Shown: piece by piece, positions 1-5,976 of the stretch
Layout of the letters: each line of letters opens with the position of its first letter
How positions within the stretch are numbered: the first letter of the stretch is position 1
Assembly (NCBI GenBank): GCA_027698105.1
Contig: JAQERH010000059.1
Span: 1 to 10,513 of the forward strand
Length of the DNA: 10,513 nucleotides
Reading direction: 5' to 3'
Source: Lachnospiraceae bacterium AM93-12TA
GTDB taxonomy: Bacteria > Bacillota > Clostridia > Lachnospirales > Lachnospiraceae
Translations under genes and position numbers: made by a program
Notes under the pieces: model-generated
What the model was told of the DNA's origin: nothing
Database searches by the model: none
The model's input: only the letters and a program-made list of their open reading frames with translations

Positions 1-15
1 CTAAAGCTTCTATAG

Positions 16-40
16 AACCACGCGACTATCGCGTGGTTTT
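16..40 (+). terminator. Intrinsic terminator of an off-window plus-strand gene
   Basis: A perfect 10-bp stem (arms 16-25 and 29-38) closes on a 3-base CTA loop and is followed on the plus strand by a run of four T (37-40, partly within the stem). On the minus strand only two T follow the stem, so the plus orientation fits better. It implies a convergent plus-strand transcript entering from the left edge, which cannot be seen here. Confidence 0.65.
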
Positions 41-44
41 CCTA

Positions 45-82
45 ATACAAAAACTTCAGAGGAGACACCGGGTCTCCTCTGA
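45..82 (-). terminator. Intrinsic terminator of the ypsC-protease-rdgB-yfcE operon
   Basis: Arms 56-66 and 72-82 form a perfect 11-bp GC-rich stem with a 5-base loop. Read on the minus strand, the stem is followed by AG and then five T, the classic rho-independent layout. It lies 28 bases past the yfcE stop codon and is the only strong terminator downstream of the four-gene operon. The plus-strand side is also T-rich further on (92-99), so some bidirectional action is possible. Confidence 0.8.
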
Positions 83-109
83 TAAAATTCAATTTTTTTT
101 AAAATTTTC

Positions 110-604
110 TTAAAGATAGCAGATCTGATACTGAATCTCTCCTGATTCCTCTATCTCCATTATCATGTAGCTAGGCCTTCTTCCATCCTGACGCGGAAAA
201 GAAAGACTTCCCGGATTCAGTACAGTCAGTCCATTCCTTGTCTCCAGGTAAGGTTTGTGAGTGTGTCCAAACATGGCAATATCCACACCGCGGGAACCTG
301 CCTCCTCTTCTAACCGTTCTGTTCCCACAGATACACTGTAAAAATGCCCATGGGTTAAAAAAGCCCGGTGCGATCCTATGGAAATCTCCTTCTCCCGATC
401 CAGACGGGAAAAGAAATCATTATTCCCCAAAATCATATGGACCTGGCAATTCTGGTTCTGCTCCAGGCACCAGGCTGTAATCAGATCTTCGCTTCCCTCT
501 GCATCTCCCAGATGGATCAGCATGTCAAACGGTGCAGTCCGCTCAATCACCTCCTGTAAATTTCCATTGCGGCGGTGGGTATCACTCACAATTAAAACCT
601 TCAT
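110..604 (-). CDS. yfcE: YfcE/YsnB-family metallophosphoesterase
   Basis: This 164-residue protein is a small cytoplasmic calcineurin-like phosphoesterase of the YfcE/MJ0936 class. All metal-binding motifs are visible in order: SDTH (Asp8, His10), HLGD (31-34), GNND (60-63), THGH (84-87) and FGHTH (112-116), followed by NPGS (130-133). The length is usual for a single-domain family member. E. coli YfcE hydrolyses phosphodiester model substrates in vitro with Mn2+; the physiological substrate is not established, so none is claimed here. The start codon overlaps the rdgB stop as ATGA, implying translational coupling. The order rdgB then this gene matches Bacillus ysnA-ysnB. It is the last gene of the operon. 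Confidence 0.93.
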   Translation of the reverse strand: MKVLIVSDTHRRNGNLQEVIERTAPFDMLIHLGDAEGSEDLITAWCLEQNQNCQVHMILGNNDFFSRLDREKEISIGSHRAFLTHGHFYSVSVGTERLEEEAGSRGVDIAMFGHTHKPYLETRNGLTVLNPGSLSFPRQDGRRPSYMIMEIEESGEIQYQICYL

Positions 605-1209
605 CTCTCTGTTCCCCCAAATACTTCCTTTAATTTCTCTTTCATCAGCTCCAAAGCCTTTCCCCTGTGGCTGATTCTGTTTTTCTCATCCATAGTCAGC
701 TCGGCAGACGTCTTTCCATAGTCTGGAAGATACAGGATTGGATCGTAGCCAAATCCGCCCTCCCCTGCCGGCTCATAGGCAATCTGTCCCTCCATAAAGC
801 CTTCTGTGGAAATTTCCCTTCCATCCGGCAGCACGGCGGCAATGACGCAGGCAAAGCGGGCGCTTCTCTCTTTCCCTTCTGCCTGCTCCATCCTCTGAAT
901 AAGTGCTCTGTTCTTTTCCGAATAGGGCGCGTCTCCCATATAGCGGGCAGAATAAACGCCTGGCTCTCCATTTAAATAATCAATCACAAGACCGGAATCG
1001 TCTGCCAGAACCAGCCCTCCTGTCTGTTTCCACACAGCTCTCGCTTTAATTGCCGCGTTCTGTGCAAAGGTTGTTCCGTCCTCCTCTATTTCATCATGAA
1101 AGCCTGCCTCAGCCATAGAAATGACTTCCATACCTAAATCGCCCAGAATCCGGCGAATCTCCCTCAGCTTTCCCTGGTTTGATGTTGCAAATATTAATTT
1201 CTCTGCCAT
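601..1209 (-). CDS. rdgB: XTP/dITP diphosphatase (RdgB/HAM1)
   Basis: RdgB hydrolyses non-canonical purine triphosphates (ITP, dITP, XTP) to monophosphates, keeping deaminated bases out of DNA and RNA. The 202-residue product is normal length and carries the family signatures: TSNQGKLRE at 9-17 (triphosphate binding), EEDGTTF at 42-48, ADDSGL at 69-74 (with acidic catalytic/metal residues), SARY at 87-90, GFGYDP at 152-157 and SHR at 180-182 (base recognition). The frame stays open upstream to 1350 and beyond the end of the protease gene, but a strong ribosome site six bases before the ATG at 1207-1209 and the family N terminus fix the start here. The stop overlaps the start of yfcE by four bases. 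A 101-base gap separates it from the protease gene. Confidence 0.95.
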   Translation of the reverse strand: MAEKLIFATSNQGKLREIRRILGDLGMEVISMAEAGFHDEIEEDGTTFAQNAAIKARAVWKQTGGLVLADDSGLVIDYLNGEPGVYSARYMGDAPYSEKNRALIQRMEQAEGKERSARFACVIAAVLPDGREISTEGFMEGQIAYEPAGEGGFGYDPILYLPDYGKTSAELTMDEKNRISHRGKALELMKEKLKEVFGGTER

Positions 1210-1215
1210 ACTTCT

Positions 1216-1221
1216 CCTCCT
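1216..1221 (-). promoter_or_regulatory. Ribosome binding site that sets the rdgB start
   Basis: A perfect AGGAGG on the minus strand lies six bases upstream of the ATG at 1207-1209. It excludes the in-frame upstream start near 1350, which would place a non-homologous basic 47-residue extension on the enzyme and overlap the protease gene. Confidence 0.85.
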
Positions 1222-1310
1222 GTATCTTGCGCTTCTGTCTGGCGCATTCTGCGCTTTCGTCTGCTTCTTCTTATCGATTGCGTATTCGAGGCTTTTATCA
1301 CCCTGACCCT

Positions 1311-3041
1311 CTATCTGTCTTTCATCCGTCTCGTATAGGCCTTCAGGCACACATTGCAGCTCTGCTCTGTCTCTACCCGGTCCCAGGCTGTTCCACGCAG
1401 GCTGATGTATCCCTCTCCATCGCTTATATCCACCTTTGTCTTTTTATCAGGCGCGTTGTACTCTATAGCTACCGGGTGAACAGATCCAGGTGTCCTGACA
1501 TTCACGATGACTGCAAAGCGCTCTCCAGCCTTCAGACTGACTGGTCTCGGAAAATCAATGGTATAGTAGCCTGCATGCTTCAGTTTTCCTCTGGCCACTG
1601 ATCTCCTCCTGCCAAAATCCGCGCTTCCTGCTGCGTCATTTACCACATATACCTCATACTGGGTATTTTCATCGGTGGCATAAAATCCTGCCGCCCACAG
1701 CTCTTCTTCCTCCTCAGCCTGATAGATATTGGCAAAAAAGGCATCTTCCTTTCCATAACCCAGCTGCCCTGCCCATCCGCACAGATCTGTCTGGTAGATC
1801 TTATCGTAATGATTTGCAGCATCGGCGCGGCTGTATACAATATTGTGGATTCCAATATTTGTGTCATAATAGGATACATAAAAATATCCCTGTTCGCCAA
1901 AAGCCCCGCCCCAGCTGTTTGCACAGATAAAGGCTCCGTCTCCCTCTGGCTGAACCGGAAAATTCTCTTTGGAATATTCATCATCCCATCCGATAATCAC
2001 CACATCGTGGTTGGGACGTCTGTCCCCTGTGTAACAGTAAGCGCCTGTTTCTTTATTATAGTAGTCAGAGCTTTCCTCTCCATCGGCCATGGAGGTATAC
2101 AGGGAGCTTTGAACTCCACCTGTAAAATAGACTGCTTCCTTCACCGCCTCGTAATCCTTTTCCGGAAGAATCTGAATCTCCTGAAGGTGAAGAGCCGGGG
2201 AAATGCCTTCCGGAGACCAGCTGTCCCCATATGGATCCTCCTCCTCCAGTACCGGCCCCTGCCAGGACAGCAGGTATGCCATAGACATGGTATAGTCTCC
2301 TCCGTCATTCTGATCCATCTGAAAGCTGTTCCGAATCGACATATGGTCCTCTGAAAAATCAAAAGACTGCTCTGGAAGAAGACTGCTTTCCAGAGCCATC
2401 AGAGATGCAAACGCCCAGCAGGTTCCCAGGCTTCCCTGATTTTTTACCTCTGGAGCTCTTCCTACTGTCCGGTAATCATATGCCCTGGGAAGCACCTGTT
2501 CCTCAGGATTCCGGGAAGTGAAAGAAAGGACTGACTCTTCTGCTTCCCAATTCATCTCATAATCGAAGGCCTGGGCCAGCCCCTCAGCAGGTACAGCCAG
2601 CTGCCCCTGCTTCACAGTAAGAGGATAGTCCAGGGAAATTGTCTCTTCATGCTCCCTGTCTGTGTCCTGACAAAGAGTCATCTGTCTTTCCCCTATGGCA
2701 ATGCTTGCTCTTCTGCCTGCCTTTTCCATTACCAGAATCGTTTCATCATATGTATGGGCTGAACAGGAAAACAATTCCCGAAGCTCGCTTTCCGGAACGA
2801 GAAAACTGCCTGTAGCCGCCATCCTGACAGGTGTCTTCAGCTTTTTTTCTTCCCCGTCCACCACGACCTTAATTCCTTTTTCATTGGTTTCCCTGGATAC
2901 CATCTCATACCACTCTGCCGGATAGCTTCCTGCTGTGTCTCCTTCCCTCACATCCTCCACCGCCAGGCGGCTGCCAAATTTCAGGATGCAGAAGGAAAGC
3001 GCAAGCACTGTCAGCAGAATTATAAACTGTCTGCGCCTCAT
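1311..3041 (-). CDS. Exported papain-family (C1A) cysteine protease with lectin-like C-terminal domain
   Basis: This 576-residue protein starts with RRR and a hydrophobic segment (about 6-21), a signal peptide or membrane anchor. Residues about 57-175 resemble a copper-amine-oxidase N-terminal-like module (two VVVDG/VPESEL and VKQGQLAVPAEGL-type segments). The C1A protease domain (about 185-405) has an intact catalytic set: oxyanion Gln202 and Cys208 in NQGSLGTCWAFA, His345 in NHDVVIIGWDD and Asn375 in ANSWGG. Residues about 412-572 match the lectin-like domain found after papain domains in clostridial proteins such as Cwp84; that family link is from memory. No cell-wall-binding repeats or LPXTG follow, so the product is probably membrane-anchored or released. 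I infer a role in processing surface proteins or peptides; the substrate is unknown. Its ATG shares one base with the TAA of the methyltransferase gene (TAATG), so the two are co-transcribed and probably coupled. Confidence 0.88.
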   Translation of the reverse strand: MRRRQFIILLTVLALSFCILKFGSRLAVEDVREGDTAGSYPAEWYEMVSRETNEKGIKVVVDGEEKKLKTPVRMAATGSFLVPESELRELFSCSAHTYDETILVMEKAGRRASIAIGERQMTLCQDTDREHEETISLDYPLTVKQGQLAVPAEGLAQAFDYEMNWEAEESVLSFTSRNPEEQVLPRAYDYRTVGRAPEVKNQGSLGTCWAFASLMALESSLLPEQSFDFSEDHMSIRNSFQMDQNDGGDYTMSMAYLLSWQGPVLEEEDPYGDSWSPEGISPALHLQEIQILPEKDYEAVKEAVYFTGGVQSSLYTSMADGEESSDYYNKETGAYCYTGDRRPNHDVVIIGWDDEYSKENFPVQPEGDGAFICANSWGGAFGEQGYFYVSYYDTNIGIHNIVYSRADAANHYDKIYQTDLCGWAGQLGYGKEDAFFANIYQAEEEEELWAAGFYATDENTQYEVYVVNDAAGSADFGRRRSVARGKLKHAGYYTIDFPRPVSLKAGERFAVIVNVRTPGSVHPVAIEYNAPDKKTKVDISDGEGYISLRGTAWDRVETEQSCNVCLKAYTRRMKDR

Positions 3042-4213
3042 TATCCCTCATTCTTCTCTTCCGGCCGCCTTCTGGGAGGCTTCGGGCCCAGAAACTGATA
3101 GAAATATGTCTTCATCATTCCATTATAAATTTTCCTGTTTTTATCGGCTTTTCTTCCAATCCAGCGCTCTGCTTCCTCGTAGGAGGTAATCAGGTACATG
3201 GACCAGGCATCCAGATCCCGGTAGCGCTCTCCTATCTGGCGGTACAGCTCCGGCAGATTCTTTTTTTCCTCAATTCGCTCACCATAGGGCGGATTTGTGA
3301 TAATAAATCCGTACTTCTTCGGGTGGCTCAGTTCTGCTACCGGACGCTGCTGAAAATGGATCATATGATCCACACCTGCCCTGGCGGCATTCTCCCTGGC
3401 CGCCCGGATAATATCACCGTCTGCATCATATCCCTGGATATCCACCTGGACGCTGTCATCCATCAGCTCCATAGCCTCATCCACTGCATTGTACCAGTGC
3501 TTCCTGGGAACCAGATTTTTCCATCCCTCTGCCAGGAAAGAGCGGTTCATTCCAGGGGCAATATTAGCCGCTATCATCGCCGCCTCAATAGGAAAAGTTC
3601 CGCTTCCGCAGAACGGATCTACCAGAATTCTGTCCTTTTTCCAGGGAGTTAACAGAATCAGTGCCGCTGCCAGCGTCTCTGTAATCGGAGCCTTGCTGGT
3701 CATGGTTCTGTATCCTCTCTTGTGGAGGGAATCTCCGCTGGTATCGATGCCCACTGTCACCTGATCCTTAAAAAAGAACACTCTGAGCGGATATTCGCTT
3801 CCTGTCTCCGGCAGAGGCTGCTGGCCTAAATCATAGGCATCCTGAAGACGTCTTACAATGGCCTTTTTCATAATTCTCTGAATATCAGACGGGCTGAACA
3901 GCTTACTTTTAATAGAAGAAGCCTTTGTTACCCAGCATTTTCCATCCCTTGGAATGTAGTGTTCCCAGGGAATTGCCTTCGTCTTTTCAAATAATTCATC
4001 AAAGGTCACAGCTGTAAAGCTGCCTGCCTTCAAAAGAACTCTCTCTGCCGTTCTCAAAAACACATTGGCTCTGGCGACTGCCTCCGCGTCCCCCTCAAAA
4101 GTAACGCGTCCATCCTCTACCAGAGTAATCTCATAGCCTAAATCTGTAATTTCTTTTTTCAAAACCGCCTCCAGGCCAAAATGGCAGGGGGCAATCAGTT
4201 CAAATCGTTCCAA
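3041..4213 (-). CDS. ypsC: THUMP-domain class I SAM-dependent rRNA methyltransferase (YpsC/RlmL N-terminal type)
   Basis: The 390-residue cytoplasmic enzyme has an N-terminal ferredoxin-like plus THUMP region (about 1-160) that presents RNA, and a Rossmann methyltransferase domain. The SAM-binding motif DPFCGSGTFPIEAA lies at 199-212 and the catalytic NPPYGER at 307-313, an N-methyltransferase signature (NPPY). The family corresponds to the N-terminal half of E. coli RlmL, which makes m2G2445 in 23S rRNA, and to B. subtilis YpsC; the exact guanosine modified here is inferred. The C-terminal RlmK half is absent, as expected for YpsC-type proteins. The start is a TTG codon, supported by AGAGGAG six bases upstream and by the conserved start of the domain. 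It is the first gene of the operon, behind the promoter at 4313-4341. Confidence 0.92.
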   Translation of the reverse strand: MERFELIAPCHFGLEAVLKKEITDLGYEITLVEDGRVTFEGDAEAVARANVFLRTAERVLLKAGSFTAVTFDELFEKTKAIPWEHYIPRDGKCWVTKASSIKSKLFSPSDIQRIMKKAIVRRLQDAYDLGQQPLPETGSEYPLRVFFFKDQVTVGIDTSGDSLHKRGYRTMTSKAPITETLAAALILLTPWKKDRILVDPFCGSGTFPIEAAMIAANIAPGMNRSFLAEGWKNLVPRKHWYNAVDEAMELMDDSVQVDIQGYDADGDIIRAARENAARAGVDHMIHFQQRPVAELSHPKKYGFIITNPPYGERIEEKKNLPELYRQIGERYRDLDAWSMYLITSYEEAERWIGRKADKNRKIYNGMMKTYFYQFLGPKPPRRRPEEKNEG

Positions 4214-4219
4214 TATTCG

Positions 4220-4226
4220 CTCCTCT
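4220..4226 (-). promoter_or_regulatory. Ribosome binding site supporting a TTG start
   Basis: AGAGGAG on the minus strand is spaced six bases from the TTG at 4211-4213. No ATG in frame nearby has a comparable site, so the methyltransferase gene very probably starts with TTG. Confidence 0.8.
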
Positions 4227-4252
4227 TATCTTTCCTGTGCTGCGCTGCCCCT

Positions 4253-4273
4253 GTTTCAGGGCTGCCCTGTAAC
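4253..4273. repeat. 21-base inverted repeat in the ypsC operon leader
   Basis: The core CAGGGC-T-GCCCTG (4257-4269, plus strand) is a perfect palindrome around one central base. It is flanked by GTT (4253-4255) and AAC (4271-4273), with one unpaired T-T position on each side of the core. It lies roughly 34-54 bases downstream of the predicted transcription start and about 27 bases upstream of the ribosome site. It could be an operator or an mRNA hairpin. No T run follows, so it is not a terminator. Confidence 0.5.
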
Positions 4274-4312
4274 TGAATCCCTTTACTTTTCTATGAAGGA
4301 TCTGCATTTTCT

Positions 4313-4341
4313 ATTCTAATTTAACCACTTTCTCCTGTCAA
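4313..4341 (-). promoter_or_regulatory. Sigma-A promoter of the ypsC-protease-rdgB-yfcE operon
   Basis: On the minus strand, TTGACA (4336-4341) is separated by exactly 17 bases from TAGAAT (4313-4318), an almost perfect vegetative promoter. Transcription should begin near 4306, giving a leader of about 93 bases. The -35 box starts 18 bases after the rhodanese stop codon, so the operon has its own start but may also receive read-through. Confidence 0.85.
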
Positions 4342-4359
4342 TGGCTGAAGTCCAGTGTT

Positions 4360-4689
4360 TTACCCTTCAAAGGCCTGAAAATCCTGTTTCTCCAGGTTGT
4401 GTCCGCGGTAATACTGGATTCCGTTTGCCACGTCGAAGGCCTGGTAGCCCATCCGCGAAAAACACACAGCTGCCCTCAGGCTCTCACTTCCTCTGGTGCA
4501 GTAAAACAGCACCGGAAAAGCCCTGTCTATCTCCTCCGGCCTTCTTAAAAGTTCCTCCAGATCCATGTTTACCGCCCCTCTCAGGTGAAAACGGCTGTAT
4601 TCCTCCTGGCTTCTCAAATCTATAATCGTTCCGGAAAATCCCTGGTCTAAAAACTGGTCCAGACGCTGCACCGGTATCATCTGATACAT
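4360..4689 (-). CDS. Single-domain rhodanese-like protein
   Basis: The 109-residue cytoplasmic protein is one rhodanese module. It shows the typical IIDLRSQEEYSRFHLRGAVNM-type segment (about 22-42) and the active-site loop FYCTRGSES, with Cys64 positioned to carry a persulfide. A six-residue loop between Cys and the following Ser/Arg is the sulfurtransferase-type length. Such domains move sulfane sulfur, but the donor and acceptor here are unknown. The start has AGGAGG six bases upstream. No terminator is visible before the next promoter, only 18 bases past the stop. A hairpin at 4767-4818 separates it from the upstream small gene, so it is probably transcribed alone or by read-through. Confidence 0.9.
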   Translation of the reverse strand: MYQMIPVQRLDQFLDQGFSGTIIDLRSQEEYSRFHLRGAVNMDLEELLRRPEEIDRAFPVLFYCTRGSESLRAAVCFSRMGYQAFDVANGIQYYRGHNLEKQDFQAFEG

Positions 4690-4766
4690 GATATTCCTCC
4701 TGTGCTTGTTTCTTATTTTATTCTATTCTGTCCTGACACAGCCTGTTCCATCGGCAGACACAAGAA

Positions 4767-4818
4767 CAGGGAACCATTCTCCTGACACTTTGGACATGTC
4801 CTGGAAAATAGTTCCCTG
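4767..4818 (-). terminator. Terminator-like hairpin after the tetrapeptide-repeat gene
   Basis: Arms 4767-4782 and 4803-4818 form a 16-bp stem as minus-strand RNA, with two G-U pairs. The same pairs become C-A mismatches in plus-strand RNA, so the structure suits a minus transcript. The loop contains the palindrome GGACATGTCC. The minus-strand tail is only moderately U-rich (UUCUUGU). It starts 40 bases past the small-gene stop and is preceded by an A-rich stretch, as in many bidirectional terminators. Confidence 0.55.
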
Positions 4819-4858
4819 CTTCGTTTTATTTCATTTTTCTTCTGTCTTCTCTGTGCTT

Positions 4859-5035
4859 CTAGCCGTTATTTCTGCTACAGTCCTCAGCTCTGTTTCTGCT
4901 GCTGTTTCTGGAAGAATTTCTGGAGCTGTCTCTGCCGCAGTCCTTGGAAGAGTTCTGAGACTTATTCTGGCTTCTGTTCTGAGAATCGTCTCTGTCCTTT
5001 AAGCTGTCTGCATTATAGCTGTTTCTGTCTGCCAT
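4859..5035 (-). CDS. Small hydrophilic tetrapeptide-repeat protein, function unknown
   Basis: I do not recognise this 58-residue protein. After a polar N terminus (MADRNSYN...) residues 18-57 consist of ten consecutive four-residue units with consensus S-(Q/R)-(N/D)-x, for example SQNR, SQNK, SQNS, SKDC and SRNS. The third position is Asn or Asp in every unit, and two units end in Cys (33 and 53). There is no signal peptide, membrane segment or hydrophobic core, so it is probably disordered or forms a polar helix or filament-like array. The start at 5033-5035 is preferred over the ATG at 5039-5041 because AGGAGG is eight bases from the former but two from the latter. The gene lies 80 bases downstream of the NlpC/P60 gene with no clear terminator between, and a hairpin follows. 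The strong ribosome site argues that it is translated. Confidence 0.65.
   Translation of the reverse strand: MADRNSYNADSLKDRDDSQNRSQNKSQNSSKDCGRDSSRNSSRNSSRNRAEDCSRNNG
4865..4984 (-). repeat. Ten tandem 12-base coding units (tetrapeptide repeat)
   Basis: The segment encodes ten imperfect copies of S-(Q/R)-(N/D)-x in register. DNA units differ by several substitutions, while the protein pattern, above all Asn/Asp at position 3, is kept. This indicates selection on the protein or old expansion rather than a fresh slippage tract. Confidence 0.7.
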
Positions 5036-5043
5036 GTTCATTA

Positions 5044-5049
5044 CCTCCT
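5044..5049 (-). promoter_or_regulatory. Ribosome binding site of the tetrapeptide-repeat gene
   Basis: A perfect AGGAGG on the minus strand lies eight bases before the ATG at 5033-5035 and only two before the ATG at 5039-5041. It decides for the shorter 58-residue product. Confidence 0.7.
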
Positions 5050-5115
5050 GACTTTTAAATTGTTACACAGTCAGTATGACCTGTTAAACTGGCATTTATT
5101 CAGAAAAATTTTTTA

Positions 5116-5790
5116 TCAGCCCAGCACGCTTACGATCTTTACAGGATTTCTGTAGGTCCAGGGAGATATCTTAATGCCTGTCCGCTCTGTGGAGGCATGT
5201 ACAATCTGGCCGTCTCCGATGTAAAGTCCTACATGGTTGATTCTGCTTCCGCTGGCATAAAATACCAGATCGCCCGGCTGTATCTGTTCTGCGCTGATCT
5301 GCGTTCCCTGGGATGCCTGGGAACGGGAAGAGCGGTTCATATCTACACCGCCGGCATGCTCTAACACGTAGCTTGTAAAGCCGGAGCAGTCAGTTCCTGT
5401 ATTAGGATCCGAGCCGCCGTATACATAAGGGTTTCCAAGGAAGGTGAGGGCATAGTCTACAACTTCCTGTCTGATGTCTCCAGTCTCTGTCTCCACAACT
5501 GCTGCGGTTCCGTTTGCCATCAGATAGCCTTCTTCGCCATTTTCTGAGAAAACCTTCACCCAGCCGTCGCCGTTATCCTCCACTACCTCATAGGTAGCTC
5601 CCTGGGACGCCTGCTCTACTACAGCAGACTCTGCGCTCATCTCTGAGTACAGTGAGATCTGCTCTGCTTCTACCTTAACCACCGCGCCCTCTTCAGCCTC
5701 AGCGGCCTCAGCCTTCGCCGGATTTACAAATAATACGGCAGAGCAGACACACATCATTCCCAACAGCTTCCATCCCTTATTCTTTATCAT
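5116..5790 (-). CDS. Secreted SH3 plus NlpC/P60 peptidoglycan endopeptidase
   Basis: The 224-residue protein has a signal peptide (basic start, hydrophobic core about 8-22, likely cleavage near AKA at 25-27). A bacterial SH3 domain follows (about 36-98), which usually binds cell wall, and then an NlpC/P60 catalytic domain (about 105-224). Catalytic residues are present: Cys135 in TDCSGF, His186 in INHVGLYIG and His198 in IVHAS as third residue. Family members cut the D-gamma-Glu to diamino-acid bond in stem peptides; that specificity is inferred. Action is outside the cell, in wall turnover or daughter-cell separation. AGGAG lies seven bases before the ATG. The gene has a consensus promoter and a WalR-like repeat in its leader, typical of wall hydrolases. 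Its downstream neighbour is the small repeat protein. Confidence 0.93.
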   Translation of the reverse strand: MIKNKGWKLLGMMCVCSAVLFVNPAKAEAAEAEEGAVVKVEAEQISLYSEMSAESAVVEQASQGATYEVVEDNGDGWVKVFSENGEEGYLMANGTAAVVETETGDIRQEVVDYALTFLGNPYVYGGSDPNTGTDCSGFTSYVLEHAGGVDMNRSSRSQASQGTQISAEQIQPGDLVFYASGSRINHVGLYIGDGQIVHASTERTGIKISPWTYRNPVKIVSVLG

Positions 5791-5867
5791 CCCAAAACTC
5801 CTGACTTTTTATTTTCAATCCCCAATTCTGCAATGTTCCTGCAACATATTAACTTTTTCTTTCTAAT

Positions 5868-5884
5868 TGTTACATAATTGTTAA
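5868..5884 (+). promoter_or_regulatory. WalR (YycF)-like binding site in the NlpC/P60 leader
   Basis: TGTTAC-ATAAT-TGTTAA on the plus strand exactly fits the published WalR box TGTWAH-N5-TGTWAH. A further TGTTAC stands at 5888-5893, near the predicted transcription start. The site would lie at about +9 to +25 of the NlpC/P60 transcript, a position that suggests repression. The sequence around it is AT-rich, so a chance match is possible. Confidence 0.45.
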
Positions 5885-5899
5885 ATATGTTACGACGTT

Positions 5900-5928
5900 A
5901 TTATATTTACTTTTTTTTGCAATGTCAA
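5900..5928 (-). promoter_or_regulatory. Consensus sigma-A promoter of the NlpC/P60 gene
   Basis: On the minus strand a perfect TTGACA (5923-5928) and a perfect TATAAT (5900-5905) are 17 bases apart, with an A-rich spacer. The predicted start near 5893 gives a leader of about 100 bases. This is the strongest promoter in the window and begins 48 bases past the permease stop. Confidence 0.92.
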
Positions 5929-5976
5929 GAAAATTGGAACGATTTATATTTATTTAATAATTTGCCAGCCGTTTCT

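Noticed and set aside
1179..2354. Long plus-strand open frames opposite the protease gene (1179-1601 and 1809-2354)
   Set aside because: They overlap a well-supported minus-strand gene with intact catalytic motifs and show no recognisable domain.
4253..4306. Riboswitch in the ypsC operon leader
   Set aside because: The leader is short, the palindrome is simple, and no known aptamer core or terminator/antiterminator pair can be seen.
4690..4766. Dedicated promoter for the rhodanese gene
   Set aside because: TAGAAT and TAAAAT lie in this stretch, but no -35 box stands at 16-18 bases; the best partner, TGGAAC, is 19 bases away and weak.
4865..4984. CRISPR array or microsatellite reading of the 12-base repeat
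   Set aside because: There are no spacers, the units are only 12 bases and imperfect, and the pattern is protein-level within a gene with a good ribosome site.
4688..5002. Plus-strand open frame encoding a hydrophobic Ser/Ala/Val/Leu-rich product with period-four pattern
   Set aside because: It is the antisense image of the tetrapeptide-repeat gene and the rhodanese leader; it has no ribosome site, and its periodicity is explained by the minus-strand repeat.
5050..5115. Terminator between the NlpC/P60 gene and the small repeat gene
   Set aside because: Only an AAAAATTTTT stretch and a 4-bp stem are visible, with no GC-rich stem followed by a U run.
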